Assembly: GCA_046350295.1 (NCBI GenBank) | Contig: JAXMAR010000008.1 | Span: 62,001 to 126,000, forward strand | Reading direction: 5' to 3' | From: JAXMAR01 sp046350295 | GTDB lineage: Bacteria; Planctomycetota; Planctomycetia; Gemmatales; Gemmataceae | DNA: 64,000 bases | In this document: positions 50,061 to 58,671 of the stretch, piece by piece | Layout of the letters: every line of letters starts with the position of its first letter | Position numbering within the stretch: position 1 is the first letter of the stretch | Program-made: the position numbers and the translations under genes | Notes under the pieces: generated by a model | The model's database searches: none | What the model saw: only the letters and a program-made list of their open reading frames with translations | Told to the model about the DNA's origin: nothing

Positions 50061-51826
50061 ATGGCTGCCCTCAAGCTCCTCTGTCCCGCGTGCGATAAGG
50101 TCCTCAATGTCTCCAAACAGCCTCCCTTCACCGGAAACTGTCCCAAATGCCGGGCCCGCTTCTCGGTAAGCGCCGATGGCCGATCGCGCGTCCTCGCCGC
50201 CGGCGCGAACGGCGCCCTGCCGGCCGCCTCGTCGACGACGGCCCTGCGCACGGCGATACCGGCCGGCGCCAGTGAACCCGGCGGCTTGCCCTGGGCGAAG
50301 ATCGCGCTCTTCGGCGGTCTCGGCGGCGTCGCCCTCGCGCTCGGGCTCGTCATCCTGGTTCTTGCGAATCGCGAGAAGCTGCCGACCACGCCAACGCCCG
50401 GCGACCCTCCCTCCGGGCTCACGCTGGCGCCGCCAACCTCGAGCGGTCCCGCTGAGTCCTCCGAGCCACGCGGCGCCGCGAAAGGGGCGGACATCGCTCC
50501 GGCTCCGGCCGGCGACTTCAAGCCCGGTCCCGGTTTCGCCGAGCGTCCCGCCAAGACGATCACGCTCAGTGCTCTGGCGGGCGGGCATCCGGGCGTCGAT
50601 CAACCCGCCGTGGACGCCGCCATCGACAAGGGGGTCGCTTACCTGCGGACCGCCCGTCCCGGCAATGCGGGAGAGATCGGCCTCACCGGTCTCACGCTCC
50701 TCTATTGTGGCGTCCCCAAGGAAGATCCGCTGGTGCGCAAGCTGGCCGAGCAGCGCGCCGCGTCATGACGAGCAGCCACCGGACTTACGAGATCGGCGCC
50801 TGCGTCTGGTTCCTCGATCGTCTCGCCGCGGCGGAGGACCAGGCCCTCATCCGGACGCTGGCGTACCGTCTCATCGCCGGGCAGCGCTATCGGGGCGGCT
50901 GGTACTACAACGTTCCGCTGCTCACGCAGGAGCAGGAGGAGGAGTTGGCCCGCCTGCTGCGCGAGCAGTTCGAGAACCCGGCCGGCTTGCCGATGGCGCC
51001 CGGCTCCACGCCCGATCTGCCGGTGGGCAAGGTGGCGATCACGCCGCCCGTATTCAGCCCGCTCAGCATCGGGCCGATCCGCGACTGTCCTGTTTTTCTC
51101 TTCAAAGAGGGGACGCGCCTCAGCGACGTGAAGATGGCGGGACACGAGGATAACTCGTTGACACAATTCTCGCTTCTCGCCCTCTGGCGCGCCAAGAACT
51201 ATGGCGTCCCCATCCACAGGTCCCTCGCCTTTGCCGAGCAGCGCTTCCGCGATAGTCAGCTCGATCAAGGGAGCTGGACTTATACCTGGTTCAAGAGCCC
51301 GGGCCCCGGCGTCTTCGTCAAAGGCGGCCGGCAGGATTCGATGACGTGCTCCGGTCTCCTCGGCCTCGCGGTAGGCCGCGGCGGCCGCGTCGATCTCAAG
51401 AAGGACGTGGGGGGCAAGGGAGACGACGCCATCGAAAAGGGCTTGATCGCCCTCGGGAGACGGCTCAAGGAACTGGGCAAGAGCGAAAAGTCCCCTTCCC
51501 CCATCGGCGTCGATGCCGACGCCTGGGGCGATCTCTACTTCCTCTGGTCGCTCGAGCGCATGGCCGTCCTCTACGATCTGCGCTTCGTGGGTGAGACCGA
51601 CTGGTACGCCTGGGGCGTGCCCTACATCCTGCGCGGCCAGAAGGAAGACGGGTCCTGGCTCGCGGGCCACTCGACCACTGCGGACACCTGCTTCGCGCTT
51701 CTGTTCCTGCGCCGCGCCAACGTCGCCCAGGACCTCACGGTCGTCCTTCAGGGACTGTCCGTCACCAAGAACGCGGGTGAGCGGCAAGGTGGCTTTCAGG
51801 CGCCGTTTCAAGGGGCGGCGAAGTAA
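50061..51826 (+). pseudogene. Squalene-cyclase-like repeat protein, split by one frameshift
   Basis: The first part (50061-50768) has a zinc ribbon (CPACDKVLNVSKQPPF, CPKCRARFSVSA), a membrane helix (IALFGGLGGVALALGLVILV) and the first barrel helix (DKGVAYLRTARPGNAGEIGL). The second part (50765-51826) continues as TYEIGACVWFLDRLAAAEDQ through AGQRYRGGWYYN, DSQLDQGSWTYTW and QKEDGSWLAGH to the end. The break is one base, and the second part starts at an ATG overlapping the first stop (ATGA). It matches the intact paralog at 17524 across the join, so it was one gene. It could still be made as two coupled proteins. No cyclase motif DxDD is seen. Confidence 0.7.
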
Positions 51827-51863
51827 GCGGAAGTTGCGGGCGAAATTGGGATGAGGACTGGAT

Positions 51864-51935
51864 GAGATTACGATCAAGATTAGGAGCAGGACTTACTCGC
51901 ACTCCTAATCCTAATCCTAATCGTAATCGTAATCT
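51864..51935. repeat. 6-bp tandem array with an inverted partner
   Basis: The array 51902-51934 runs as CCTAAT three times, then CGTAAT twice. An inverted, shorter version (GATTACGATCAAGATTAGG) lies at 51866. Together they can fold into a hairpin between convergent genes. It resembles telomere-type repeats only by chance. Confidence 0.7.
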
Positions 51936-51955
51936 GGCGGCCCGCTTCAAATCTC

Positions 51956-52948
51956 TCACTTTGGGCTCGCCTTCGTGTCCTTCTCCGCGCGCTTCCAGAA
52001 ATCCAGAACCGGCAGCGCTCCCGGCGGGACCGCGCCGCGCTCGCTGACGACGATGCCGTATTCGCGCAGGACGAAGCGGACGGGATAGTTGTCCTCGAAC
52101 CACTGCAGCACCGCTCCCATCGGCGCGGCCTCCTTGAGGAACAGGCGGGAACCGACGTCGTCCGCGAAAGGATAACGCACGTCGATGTTGACGCCCTTCG
52201 TCTTCTCCGCGATCAAGTCCAGGATCGCCTTGGGCGCGATCTCGCGGTAGTCGCCGGCGAACGGCGTGGCCAGGAATTTCCGCACCTTCTCGGCCTGCTC
52301 CGCGTCGATCACCTCCTTCACTCCTCTTACCGCTTCATGCAGGACCTTCCATTCCCGGCCGCGGCCGTCGAGGATGCGGTTGAAGGCGGCCGTCAAGTCC
52401 CCGGATCCCGCCTTGATCTCTTCCGGCGTGGGCGCCCGTCCGAGCAGATCGAGATAGAGGCGGCGGATCATCTCCGGAGAATCCTTGCCGCGCAGCTCCG
52501 CCGGCTGTTCGCCGATGAGCGCCGGCAGGGCCGCCTTGGCCAGATCGAGCTCCGCCTTGTAGCGCTGGACAACGGCCAGGGCGGTGTCGACCTCCTCGGC
52601 GGAGACCGCCTTGCTCGTGTGCAGCGCCCGGACACGATCGAGCCGCCGGGTCGCCTCCTGCAGCGCCGCCTCCGCGATGCGGATCTGCTGCTGCGCCGTC
52701 ACGACCTTCTGCAGCACCTCGAGCCGCGTCTTGTTGAACTGCGCCTCGGCCTCGCGCAGCTTCGCCTCCGCCAGCCGGATATCGGGGTTCAGCTTGAGCG
52801 CCTGTTGCAGCAGCTCATCGAGCTCCTTCCGTTTGCCGCTCAGCGCCTTGTCGATCTTGTCCTGAATCTCCGGAGTCTGCGCCACGGCGTTCGACTCCAC
52901 GGCGCTCGACCCGACGACGAGCGCCAGCGCCACGCAAGAAAACCGCAT
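51956..52948 (-). CDS. Secreted coiled-coil protein of the sigma operon
   Basis: A 330-residue protein with a signal peptide (MRFSCVALALVVGSSAVESN). Residues 30-145 form a long coiled coil (LLQQALKLNPDIRLAEAKLR, QQQIRIAEAALQEATRRLDR), like part of a TolC-type or adaptor hairpin. Residues 155-330 form alpha/beta modules, including RRLYLDLLGRAPTPEEIKAG, which resembles the start of DUF1553/PSCyt-type planctomycete domains. It begins one base after the anti-sigma stop and is the third gene of that operon. The function is not known. Confidence 0.7.
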   Translation of the reverse strand: MRFSCVALALVVGSSAVESNAVAQTPEIQDKIDKALSGKRKELDELLQQALKLNPDIRLAEAKLREAEAQFNKTRLEVLQKVVTAQQQIRIAEAALQEATRRLDRVRALHTSKAVSAEEVDTALAVVQRYKAELDLAKAALPALIGEQPAELRGKDSPEMIRRLYLDLLGRAPTPEEIKAGSGDLTAAFNRILDGRGREWKVLHEAVRGVKEVIDAEQAEKVRKFLATPFAGDYREIAPKAILDLIAEKTKGVNIDVRYPFADDVGSRLFLKEAAPMGAVLQWFEDNYPVRFVLREYGIVVSERGAVPPGALPVLDFWKRAEKDTKASPK

Positions 52949-52949
52949 G

Positions 52950-53444
52950 TCAATCCTCCTTTTTTCGATCGAGCTTGAGAGCCATGATGAGCCAATCGTC
53001 GTCCGGAGAAACCTCGGGCCGGCCGCCGCGGCCCACCGCCCCGGAATAGCAGCGCACGGCGGCGGCGGGATCGTTCTCCTCTTCGAGATACTTGCGGCCT
53101 GCGGCGACCAGCAAGCTGGTCTTTTCCGGGCCCGGCTTCTGGTCGAAAGCGCGCCACTCGAGCGCTTGCGGCGCCGGCGGCGCCTCCGCCTTGGGCGAGT
53201 CCGCTTTGGCCACGACGGGGGGCGAGGTCACGGGCGGCGGCGGCGCCGGGACCGGACGCAGCCAGGCCAGCGCCGCCATACCGGCGCCGAAGAGGCAGGC
53301 GGCGGCGACACCGTGAAGGAGCCGGCGCCGCCAGCGCCGCAGCCGCAAGGGCCGCCTCGTCCGCGCGAACAGCGTCTCCTTGAACGCAGGCGTCGCTTCC
53401 GCCCCCGGCTGAAGCGACTCATCGAGTGGATCGAACGCGGTCAT
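52950..53444 (-). CDS. Putative anti-sigma factor (single-pass membrane protein)
   Basis: A 164-residue protein. A short N-terminal cytoplasmic part (MTAFDPLDESLQPGAEATPA) with basic Arg runs, then one membrane helix at about 42-61 (GVAAACLFGAGMAALAWL) and a Pro-rich external region. The ATG overlaps the sigma stop (ATGA), the usual place for an anti-sigma factor. No zinc-binding HxxxCxxC motif is seen, so it is not the ZAS type. Assignment rests on position and topology. Confidence 0.65.
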   Translation of the reverse strand: MTAFDPLDESLQPGAEATPAFKETLFARTRRPLRLRRWRRRLLHGVAAACLFGAGMAALAWLRPVPAPPPPVTSPPVVAKADSPKAEAPPAPQALEWRAFDQKPGPEKTSLLVAAGRKYLEEENDPAAAVRCYSGAVGRGGRPEVSPDDDWLIMALKLDRKKED

Positions 53445-54001
53445 TTCCGCTCCTTTGCCGGCGCCGCGTCCGGCGTCGGATAAACACCCCGAAAGGCGAC
53501 ACGGGCCCGGCTCAGGAGCGACTCGATCGCCTTGGCGCTGCGCCCCCACTGCGCCGCGATCTCTTCCACGCTCCGCTGCTCCAGGTACTTCTCGCGCAAG
53601 ACCGCCTCCTGGTCCTCGGGCAGCGCCGCCAGCGCCCGCGCGATCTCCTCAGCCGTCTCGCGCCGCCCGGTATCGTCGGCGGCCTCCTGGTCCCCGACGG
53701 AGAGCCGCAACCGGCGGGGCCGGCGCAAATAGTTGCGAATCAGGTTGGCCGCGATGCCGCGCAACCAGGCGAGGAACGGCCCCTGCTCGGGGTCGAAGGC
53801 GCCGATGCGGCGCACGGCCACGAGCCAGGTCTCCTGCGTCAGCTCCTCGGCGGCATGGCGCAGCCCGCCCAGCCGCCATTGCGCATAGGCGTAGAGGCTG
53901 TCGAACGAAGCGTCGTAAAGCGCCCGCCAAGCCCGCTCGTCGCCGGCCAGCACGGCGTCGCGCAGACCCCGCTCGCGCCACACCTGGTCGCTCGGCGGCA
54001 T
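53441..54001 (-). CDS. ECF-type RNA polymerase sigma factor with adjacent anti-sigma
   Basis: A 186-residue sigma factor. Region 2 is clear (DASFDSLYAYAQWRLGGLRH, then ELTQETWLVAVRRIGAFDPE and FLAWLRGIAANLIRNYLRR), and region 4 is YLEQRSVEEIAAQWGRSAKA followed by ESLLSRARVAFR. It heads a three-gene operon with the membrane protein and the secreted coiled-coil protein, which would be the sensor and target. The likely stimulus is at the cell envelope. Confidence 0.9.
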   Translation of the reverse strand: MPPSDQVWRERGLRDAVLAGDERAWRALYDASFDSLYAYAQWRLGGLRHAAEELTQETWLVAVRRIGAFDPEQGPFLAWLRGIAANLIRNYLRRPRRLRLSVGDQEAADDTGRRETAEEIARALAALPEDQEAVLREKYLEQRSVEEIAAQWGRSAKAIESLLSRARVAFRGVYPTPDAAPAKERK

Positions 54002-54123
54002 GTCGTTGGGTCTCGGCGCTTTCCCGGAGAACGTCCTTGAGTACCAACCTATTGTGCCCGGCGCCGGGAATCCTTCGAAAAAAAGCCGGCCCGGCTTGCA
54101 CGATTGCGTAGTGAGCCACGATT

Positions 54124-54192
54124 CGTAGGTCAGCCTTTCCAGGCTGACTCGGTTTGGAAGTGGCCGTGTCAGGCTAGAAAGCCTGACCTACG
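54124..54192. repeat. 24-bp inverted repeat overlapping a gene end
   Basis: The arms 54124-54147 (CGTAGGTCAGCCTTTCCAGG and on) and 54169-54192 pair with three mismatches. The right arm contains the TAG stop of the RlmL-like gene (54190-54188). The same core GTAGG-CAGGCTGA appears near 48272. It could also act as a terminator for the sigma operon. Confidence 0.65.
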
Positions 54193-55318
54193 ATGGCCGA
54201 TACTCCAGCAGGCGACAGGCGATCTTGCCGTTCCAGAACGGGGTTTGTTCGACCGGCGCCATGCCGATGTAACCGGCGAGGCGCGGGTTGCCGGTGAAGA
54301 CGAAGACGCGCCAGCCGGCGAAGCGATCGCGGCAGACGGCGCCGAGCGTGCGGTAGACCTCGCGCAGCTCCTTTTCCTCACCGATGCGCTCGCCGTAAGG
54401 CGGGTTGCAGATGACGATGCCGGGATCACCCGCGGGTGGTTGGAGTTGGGCCACGTCCCGGAGTTCGAAACGCAGGAGATGGCCGACGCCTGCCGCTCGC
54501 GCATTCTCCTGCGAGTGACGTAGCGAGTCGCGGCGGCTGTCGCTGCCCAGGATGGGGTGATCGAGCGCTTTCTTGACGCCGCGCCGCGCCTCGTCACGGA
54601 TTCCCGTCCAGACCTTCACATCGTGGTCGAGCCAGCTCTGGAAGGCGAAACGCTTGCGCGTCAGTCCCGGCGGTCGGTTCAAGGCGATCCAGGCGGCCTC
54701 GACGCAGATCGTGCCGGAGCCGCACATCGGATCGAACAATGTCGACTCGCCGCGCCAGCCGGTCTTGAGGACGAGAGCGGCGGCGAGGGCTTCATTGAGG
54801 GGCGCCTTGACCAGCGCAGCCGTGCGGTAGCCGCGTTTGTGCAGTGATTCGCCGGAGCTATCGAAACTGAGGACCGCCTCGTTGCGGTAGACATGCAGGT
54901 TGAGGGCGAGCAGAGGGTTCTCGGTGTCGACGCTGGGCCGCTTGCCGGTCTTGGCGACGAACTGGTCGCAGATGGCGTCCTTGACTTTGAGGGCGGCGTA
55001 ATGGGAATGGGTGAGGGCGGAGTCCCGGACGTTGCAGTCGACCGCGATGGTGTGCTCGAGGGTGAGGTAACGCGACCAGTCGATCTCCTGCACGCGCTCG
55101 TACAGCTCTTCGGGCGACTGGACCGGGAATGTACGGACCGGACGCAGGACGCGCACGGCTGTGCGCAGCCAGAGGTTGGCGCGGTAGAGCGTGGCGAGGT
55201 CGCCGCAAAAATGGACGCCGCCGCGGCCTTCGTTGACGTCGGTGGCGGCCAAGGCGCGCAGCTCGTCCGCGAGCAGGGGTTCGAGGCCGCGGGCGCAGGT
55301 GGCGAAGAAAGTGGCCAT
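54188..55318 (-). CDS. rlmL: RlmL-type rRNA (guanine-N2) methyltransferase
   Basis: A 376-residue THUMP plus SAM-methyltransferase protein. The ferredoxin-like and THUMP part is at 1-160 (FFATCARGLEPLLADELRAL, HYAALKVKDAICDQF). The catalytic part has the SAM motif LFDPMCGSGTICVEAAWIAL and NPPYGER, typical of N2-guanine and related base methylases. RlmL/YcbY makes m2G2445 in 23S rRNA. It is a single-domain form, without the C-terminal RlmK part. The ATG at 55318 is the first Met of the THUMP domain; longer starts lack a site. Confidence 0.88.
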   Translation of the reverse strand: MATFFATCARGLEPLLADELRALAATDVNEGRGGVHFCGDLATLYRANLWLRTAVRVLRPVRTFPVQSPEELYERVQEIDWSRYLTLEHTIAVDCNVRDSALTHSHYAALKVKDAICDQFVAKTGKRPSVDTENPLLALNLHVYRNEAVLSFDSSGESLHKRGYRTAALVKAPLNEALAAALVLKTGWRGESTLFDPMCGSGTICVEAAWIALNRPPGLTRKRFAFQSWLDHDVKVWTGIRDEARRGVKKALDHPILGSDSRRDSLRHSQENARAAGVGHLLRFELRDVAQLQPPAGDPGIVICNPPYGERIGEEKELREVYRTLGAVCRDRFAGWRVFVFTGNPRLAGYIGMAPVEQTPFWNGKIACRLLEYRPS

Positions 55319-55400
55319 TGTGCTTGGTTTAGCCGCGGTTCGCAGAACCGCGTCGACGTCGTCCGCAAGGCGGCGAGATTTGATCCACCCATGCGTGGAT

Positions 55401-57962
55401 TCAGGGCGTCGAGATGCGCGCATAAGGCAAGCGCTGGCGGTCGCCGTTGTAGGCGTAGTCCTCGAGCATCACGGCCAGGTTCGGCTGGATCATGCGCGGG
55501 ATGCTCAGCGGCTTGCCGTCCCACTTCACCTGGAGGGGCCGCTTGAAGTCGTGCATGGCCGGGGTGATCCAGAGGGTGAAGTTCTTGACGCCCTTGGTGC
55601 GGACGTGGATGCTGGTCCAGACCTTGGCGCCCTTCACCTCCGGCCCCTTCTCGCCGGGCTTCAGCTCCAGTTCGTTGCCCATGGAGATGCTGGCTTGCAG
55701 CGTCGCGGGTAGCGTGTGGTGCTTCCAGGCGCGGGCGTCGTTGATGAAGGCGTCCGCGATGGCGGTCGTGCTGAGCCAGTAGAAGCGGTTGTCGGCGCGG
55801 CGGCTCGTCTTGAACTCCTCGCCCCGACCGCCCCCCGTGTTGTAGATGCCCATCTGCCGCAGCGGATGAAAGCGTTTCTTGCGGTTCATCCAGTCGAAGA
55901 CGGTCTCGAGCTCCGTGGCGTACCACTCCGACATGCGCCCCTTGTATTCGACATAGACGGCGGGGTAGTGGTTGCCGACCAGCTCCTTGAACAGCGTGCG
56001 GTTGGCCTTGGGCTTGCCGGCGTTGCGCTCCCCCTCGATGACGTAGAGGGGCAGGTACTGGGCGTTGGTGGCGTAGCGGAGCGTGAAGAACTGCGGGTTC
56101 GCGTTCATGGGGATGACGCCGGCGAACAGGTCCGGGTGTGACAACCCGACGTCATATGCCATGTCGCCGCCGGCTTCCCAGCCGAACAGGAAGACGCGGT
56201 CCGAGTCGATGTTGTAGACCTGCTTGATGTCGCGCAGGCAATCCAGCACGCTGCGCTGCTCCTTCTCGGTGTAGCCGTATTCGCCGGACTTCACGCCCTT
56301 GCCGCGCGTCGGGGCGGCGAGGATGTAGCCCTCGCGCGCCGCCTGCGCGCTGAAGCGCTTGACCATGTCGTCGGTCTTGTCGCGGCTGCTGGACAGCAGG
56401 AGCAGCAGCGGGTAGGAGCGATGCGGGTGGTACTCGGGGGGCAGCTGGACGAGGTACGAGCCGCCGTCGGAATCCTCCAGCTCGATGCTCCGCTCCTCGA
56501 TCTCCGTCGTGAACTTCTTCCTGGCCCCCTTCTCGTCCCCGGCGCCGCCCCCCTTGATCCCGGCCTTGGCGCCGGCCTTGTCGCCGCAGGCGCCGGCCGC
56601 CTTTTCCGCCCCCTTCTCGCCCACGCGATCGGGTGAGCGAACGGGGGGCAGAAACTGAATCATGCGCGCGACCTGATCGATGTGGACCTCGTCCGCCTTG
56701 CTGACGCTCGCCAGGATCTTGGTCTTGTCCGCCCCGTTCGTCGCCTGCAGGTAGCTTTGCACCAGCTCGCGCGCCTGCCAGAGCTGACGCGCCAGCTTCG
56801 GCTCCGGCTCCGCGGCGACGTTCCCTTGCAGCCAGCCCGTCAAGGCCAGCGCCAGCACCTGCTCCGCGCTCTGGCTCGGCGTCCGCTTCTCATCGAGATC
56901 CCGACGATACTGAGCGGCATAGGTCGCGAACGACTCCAGCCGCGGCAGCGTGTCCTCGTTCAGACCGTCCCGGATCTCCGCGACGGCCTTGCGCCAGAAA
57001 ACCTTGTCGACCGTCCGCTCCGGCAGCGCCACCAGCGCCTTGGCCGCCTCGTCGACCTTTTCCGCCAGCCCCTCGTACTTGCTCCGGATCTCTTCGGCGA
57101 GCAGCTTGCGGCGATCGGCGACGATGGTCGCCATCTCCTCTTTCTGGTAGCGCTCGAGCAGCCGGCGGGCGAAGTCGCTCTGGCCGATCTTGTGCGCCCG
57201 CTCCATGTCGTCCACGAGCGCGTTGGCGAGGGCGGCCTTGGCGGCTGTGCGCAGCGGCGTGATCCGCTTCACCTGCTCGAAGAACTTTCGCTCCAGCTTT
57301 TCCAGCTCCTCGTCCGCCTCCTTGTGCCAGCCGGCCTCGTTCAGGAAGCGAGCGATGTCGAGACGCTTGTCCAGCTCGTCCTTGTCCTTGTACGCCTTCT
57401 GCTCTTTCATGAAGTCCCAGATGAAGGTGCGGACCTTCTCCGCTCCCCATTCGCGCGTGAAGTAGGCGATGTTCCAGTGGTAGTGGCGCGTCTCGATCTG
57501 GATCTGATAGTTGCTCATGAGGACGATGCGCTGCTCCATCTCCAGGGGACGCGTGCTGGTGGTGACGCTGAAGCGGAGCGAGCGCTGCCACTTGCTGTTC
57601 CACTCGCCGACTTCCTCGAGGCTCCAGCCGGGCAGGAACGGCTTGACCCCCTTCCAGCGCGGCAGGCCGAGGACCATGCGGTCGATCAGCTCCTTGTCCT
57701 TGCGCGGCACGACGCGATCGAGCTGGGTCGGCGCGAAGAAAACGCGGCGCACGCCATCATCGAGGTAGAGGCACAGGCCCCCGGCGGGGACCGGGAAGCT
57801 GGCGCCGGTGGCCGGGTCGATGATGAGGTCGCGCATCTCGACGACCTTGCCCTGCAGGCTGAAGCCGTCCTTGAAGAGGATGAGCCCTTCCTTCGGCTGA
57901 GCGCCGGCCGCGGCAGGAAACAGGGCGACGGAGACGAGACCGACAAGGAGGGACCGGCGCAT
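55401..57962 (-). CDS. Large secreted esterase-like protein lacking the nucleophile serine
   Basis: An 853-residue protein with a signal peptide (MRRSLLVGLVSVALFPAAAG). Residues 20-90 look like a beta domain (GLILFKDGFSLQGKVVEMRD). Residues 130-440 are long helices with TPR/coiled-coil character (FLNEAGWHKEADEELEKLER). After a Gly/Lys-rich linker (about 460-490), residues 500-720 are an alpha/beta hydrolase: YPLLLLLSSSRDKTDDM, a helix, and the elbow GWEAGGD with Glu596 where Ser is normal. The C-terminus is beta-rich (VWTSIHVRTKGVKNFTLWIT). The Ser-to-Glu change means no normal esterase activity. Confidence 0.7.
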   Translation of the reverse strand: MRRSLLVGLVSVALFPAAAGAQPKEGLILFKDGFSLQGKVVEMRDLIIDPATGASFPVPAGGLCLYLDDGVRRVFFAPTQLDRVVPRKDKELIDRMVLGLPRWKGVKPFLPGWSLEEVGEWNSKWQRSLRFSVTTSTRPLEMEQRIVLMSNYQIQIETRHYHWNIAYFTREWGAEKVRTFIWDFMKEQKAYKDKDELDKRLDIARFLNEAGWHKEADEELEKLERKFFEQVKRITPLRTAAKAALANALVDDMERAHKIGQSDFARRLLERYQKEEMATIVADRRKLLAEEIRSKYEGLAEKVDEAAKALVALPERTVDKVFWRKAVAEIRDGLNEDTLPRLESFATYAAQYRRDLDEKRTPSQSAEQVLALALTGWLQGNVAAEPEPKLARQLWQARELVQSYLQATNGADKTKILASVSKADEVHIDQVARMIQFLPPVRSPDRVGEKGAEKAAGACGDKAGAKAGIKGGGAGDEKGARKKFTTEIEERSIELEDSDGGSYLVQLPPEYHPHRSYPLLLLLSSSRDKTDDMVKRFSAQAAREGYILAAPTRGKGVKSGEYGYTEKEQRSVLDCLRDIKQVYNIDSDRVFLFGWEAGGDMAYDVGLSHPDLFAGVIPMNANPQFFTLRYATNAQYLPLYVIEGERNAGKPKANRTLFKELVGNHYPAVYVEYKGRMSEWYATELETVFDWMNRKKRFHPLRQMGIYNTGGGRGEEFKTSRRADNRFYWLSTTAIADAFINDARAWKHHTLPATLQASISMGNELELKPGEKGPEVKGAKVWTSIHVRTKGVKNFTLWITPAMHDFKRPLQVKWDGKPLSIPRMIQPNLAVMLEDYAYNGDRQRLPYARISTP

Positions 57963-58005
57963 GGGACAACGTCCTCCGCCAAGATCAAAGGCAGGCGAAA
58001 AAAGC

Positions 58006-58036
58006 AGGCGAGCCGGGCGGCGTAAGCCCCCGGAGG
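58006..58036. repeat. 31-bp dispersed repeat, copy 2
   Basis: This segment is the exact reverse complement of 25994-26024 (core GCCGGGCGGCGTAAGCCCCC). It lies 44 bp upstream of the start of the pseudo-esterase gene, in its divergent spacer. Two identical copies 32 kb apart in opposite orientation suggest a recently dispersed element. Confidence 0.8.
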
Positions 58037-58164
58037 TCGTGTCTGTTGATTGTCGCGGGAAGCGCCGATCCGTTCAAGTAAATGTTGCACGCGGCGCTTT
58101 GCTGCTTCACAATAAACGCTGCATCGTCGTCGGCTTGCGCCGGTAAAGAAGGAAAAAAAAGCCG

Positions 58165-58644
58165 ATCCGTTTCCGCTGCGCCTACTGCAACCAGCTGATG
58201 GGCATCGCCCGCCGCAAAGCCGGCACGGTCGTCCTCTGCCCCAAGTGCCAGGGGCAGGTCGTCGTCCCCATTCCACCCCCCGAAAACGGCCGGGACCAGC
58301 CGCCGACCCCAGAGGACAAGGATAACCTCTTCGAGAAAGACGACTTCGGCAAATTCCTCCATCCCGGCGGCGGCGCCCCACCCTATCCCGCCGCCCCACC
58401 GATGCAAACGGCCCCAGCCGCTCCTGCCGCGATGCACCCGCCGATGCATGCCCCCATGCACGCCCCGGCTGCCGCGGCATCCCAAGTCGACTGGCCCGAC
58501 ACGCTGCTGCCGCCGGATCGCACGCAGCGCGGCCTTTTCCTCACCCCCGGTCTGCTCACGCTCCTGGGTGTCCTCGTCCTCCTGCTCCTGGGCCTCGCCT
58601 TTTTCGTGGGCCTCTTGCTCGGCAAGGCCAGCGTCGCCGCGTAG
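58165..58644 (+). CDS. Small zinc-ribbon protein with a C-terminal membrane helix
   Basis: The frame gives FRCAYCNQLMGIARRKAGTV followed by CPKCQG, a complete four-Cys zinc ribbon, but only if translation begins near 58165. The in-frame ATG at 58198 would cut the ribbon in half. No ATG, GTG or TTG is in frame upstream before a TAA; the nearest codon is ATC at 58165 after AAGG and eight A. A base lost in the A run could have removed the start. After a Pro/Ala/Met-rich linker (about 70-110) a membrane helix closes the protein (LLTLLGVLVLLLLGLAFFVG). Function is unknown; it may tether RNA or metal at the membrane. Confidence 0.6.
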   Translation: MRFRCAYCNQLMGIARRKAGTVVLCPKCQGQVVVPIPPPENGRDQPPTPEDKDNLFEKDDFGKFLHPGGGAPPYPAAPPMQTAPAAPAAMHPPMHAPMHAPAAAASQVDWPDTLLPPDRTQRGLFLTPGLLTLLGVLVLLLLGLAFFVGLLLGKASVAA

Positions 58645-58671
58645 CCAATAAAATGCCAGGAGGAGACCGCC

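Noticed and set aside
51902..51934. CCTAAT repeats as telomere-type sequence
   Set aside because: Only five imperfect units inside an ordinary spacer with genes on both sides.
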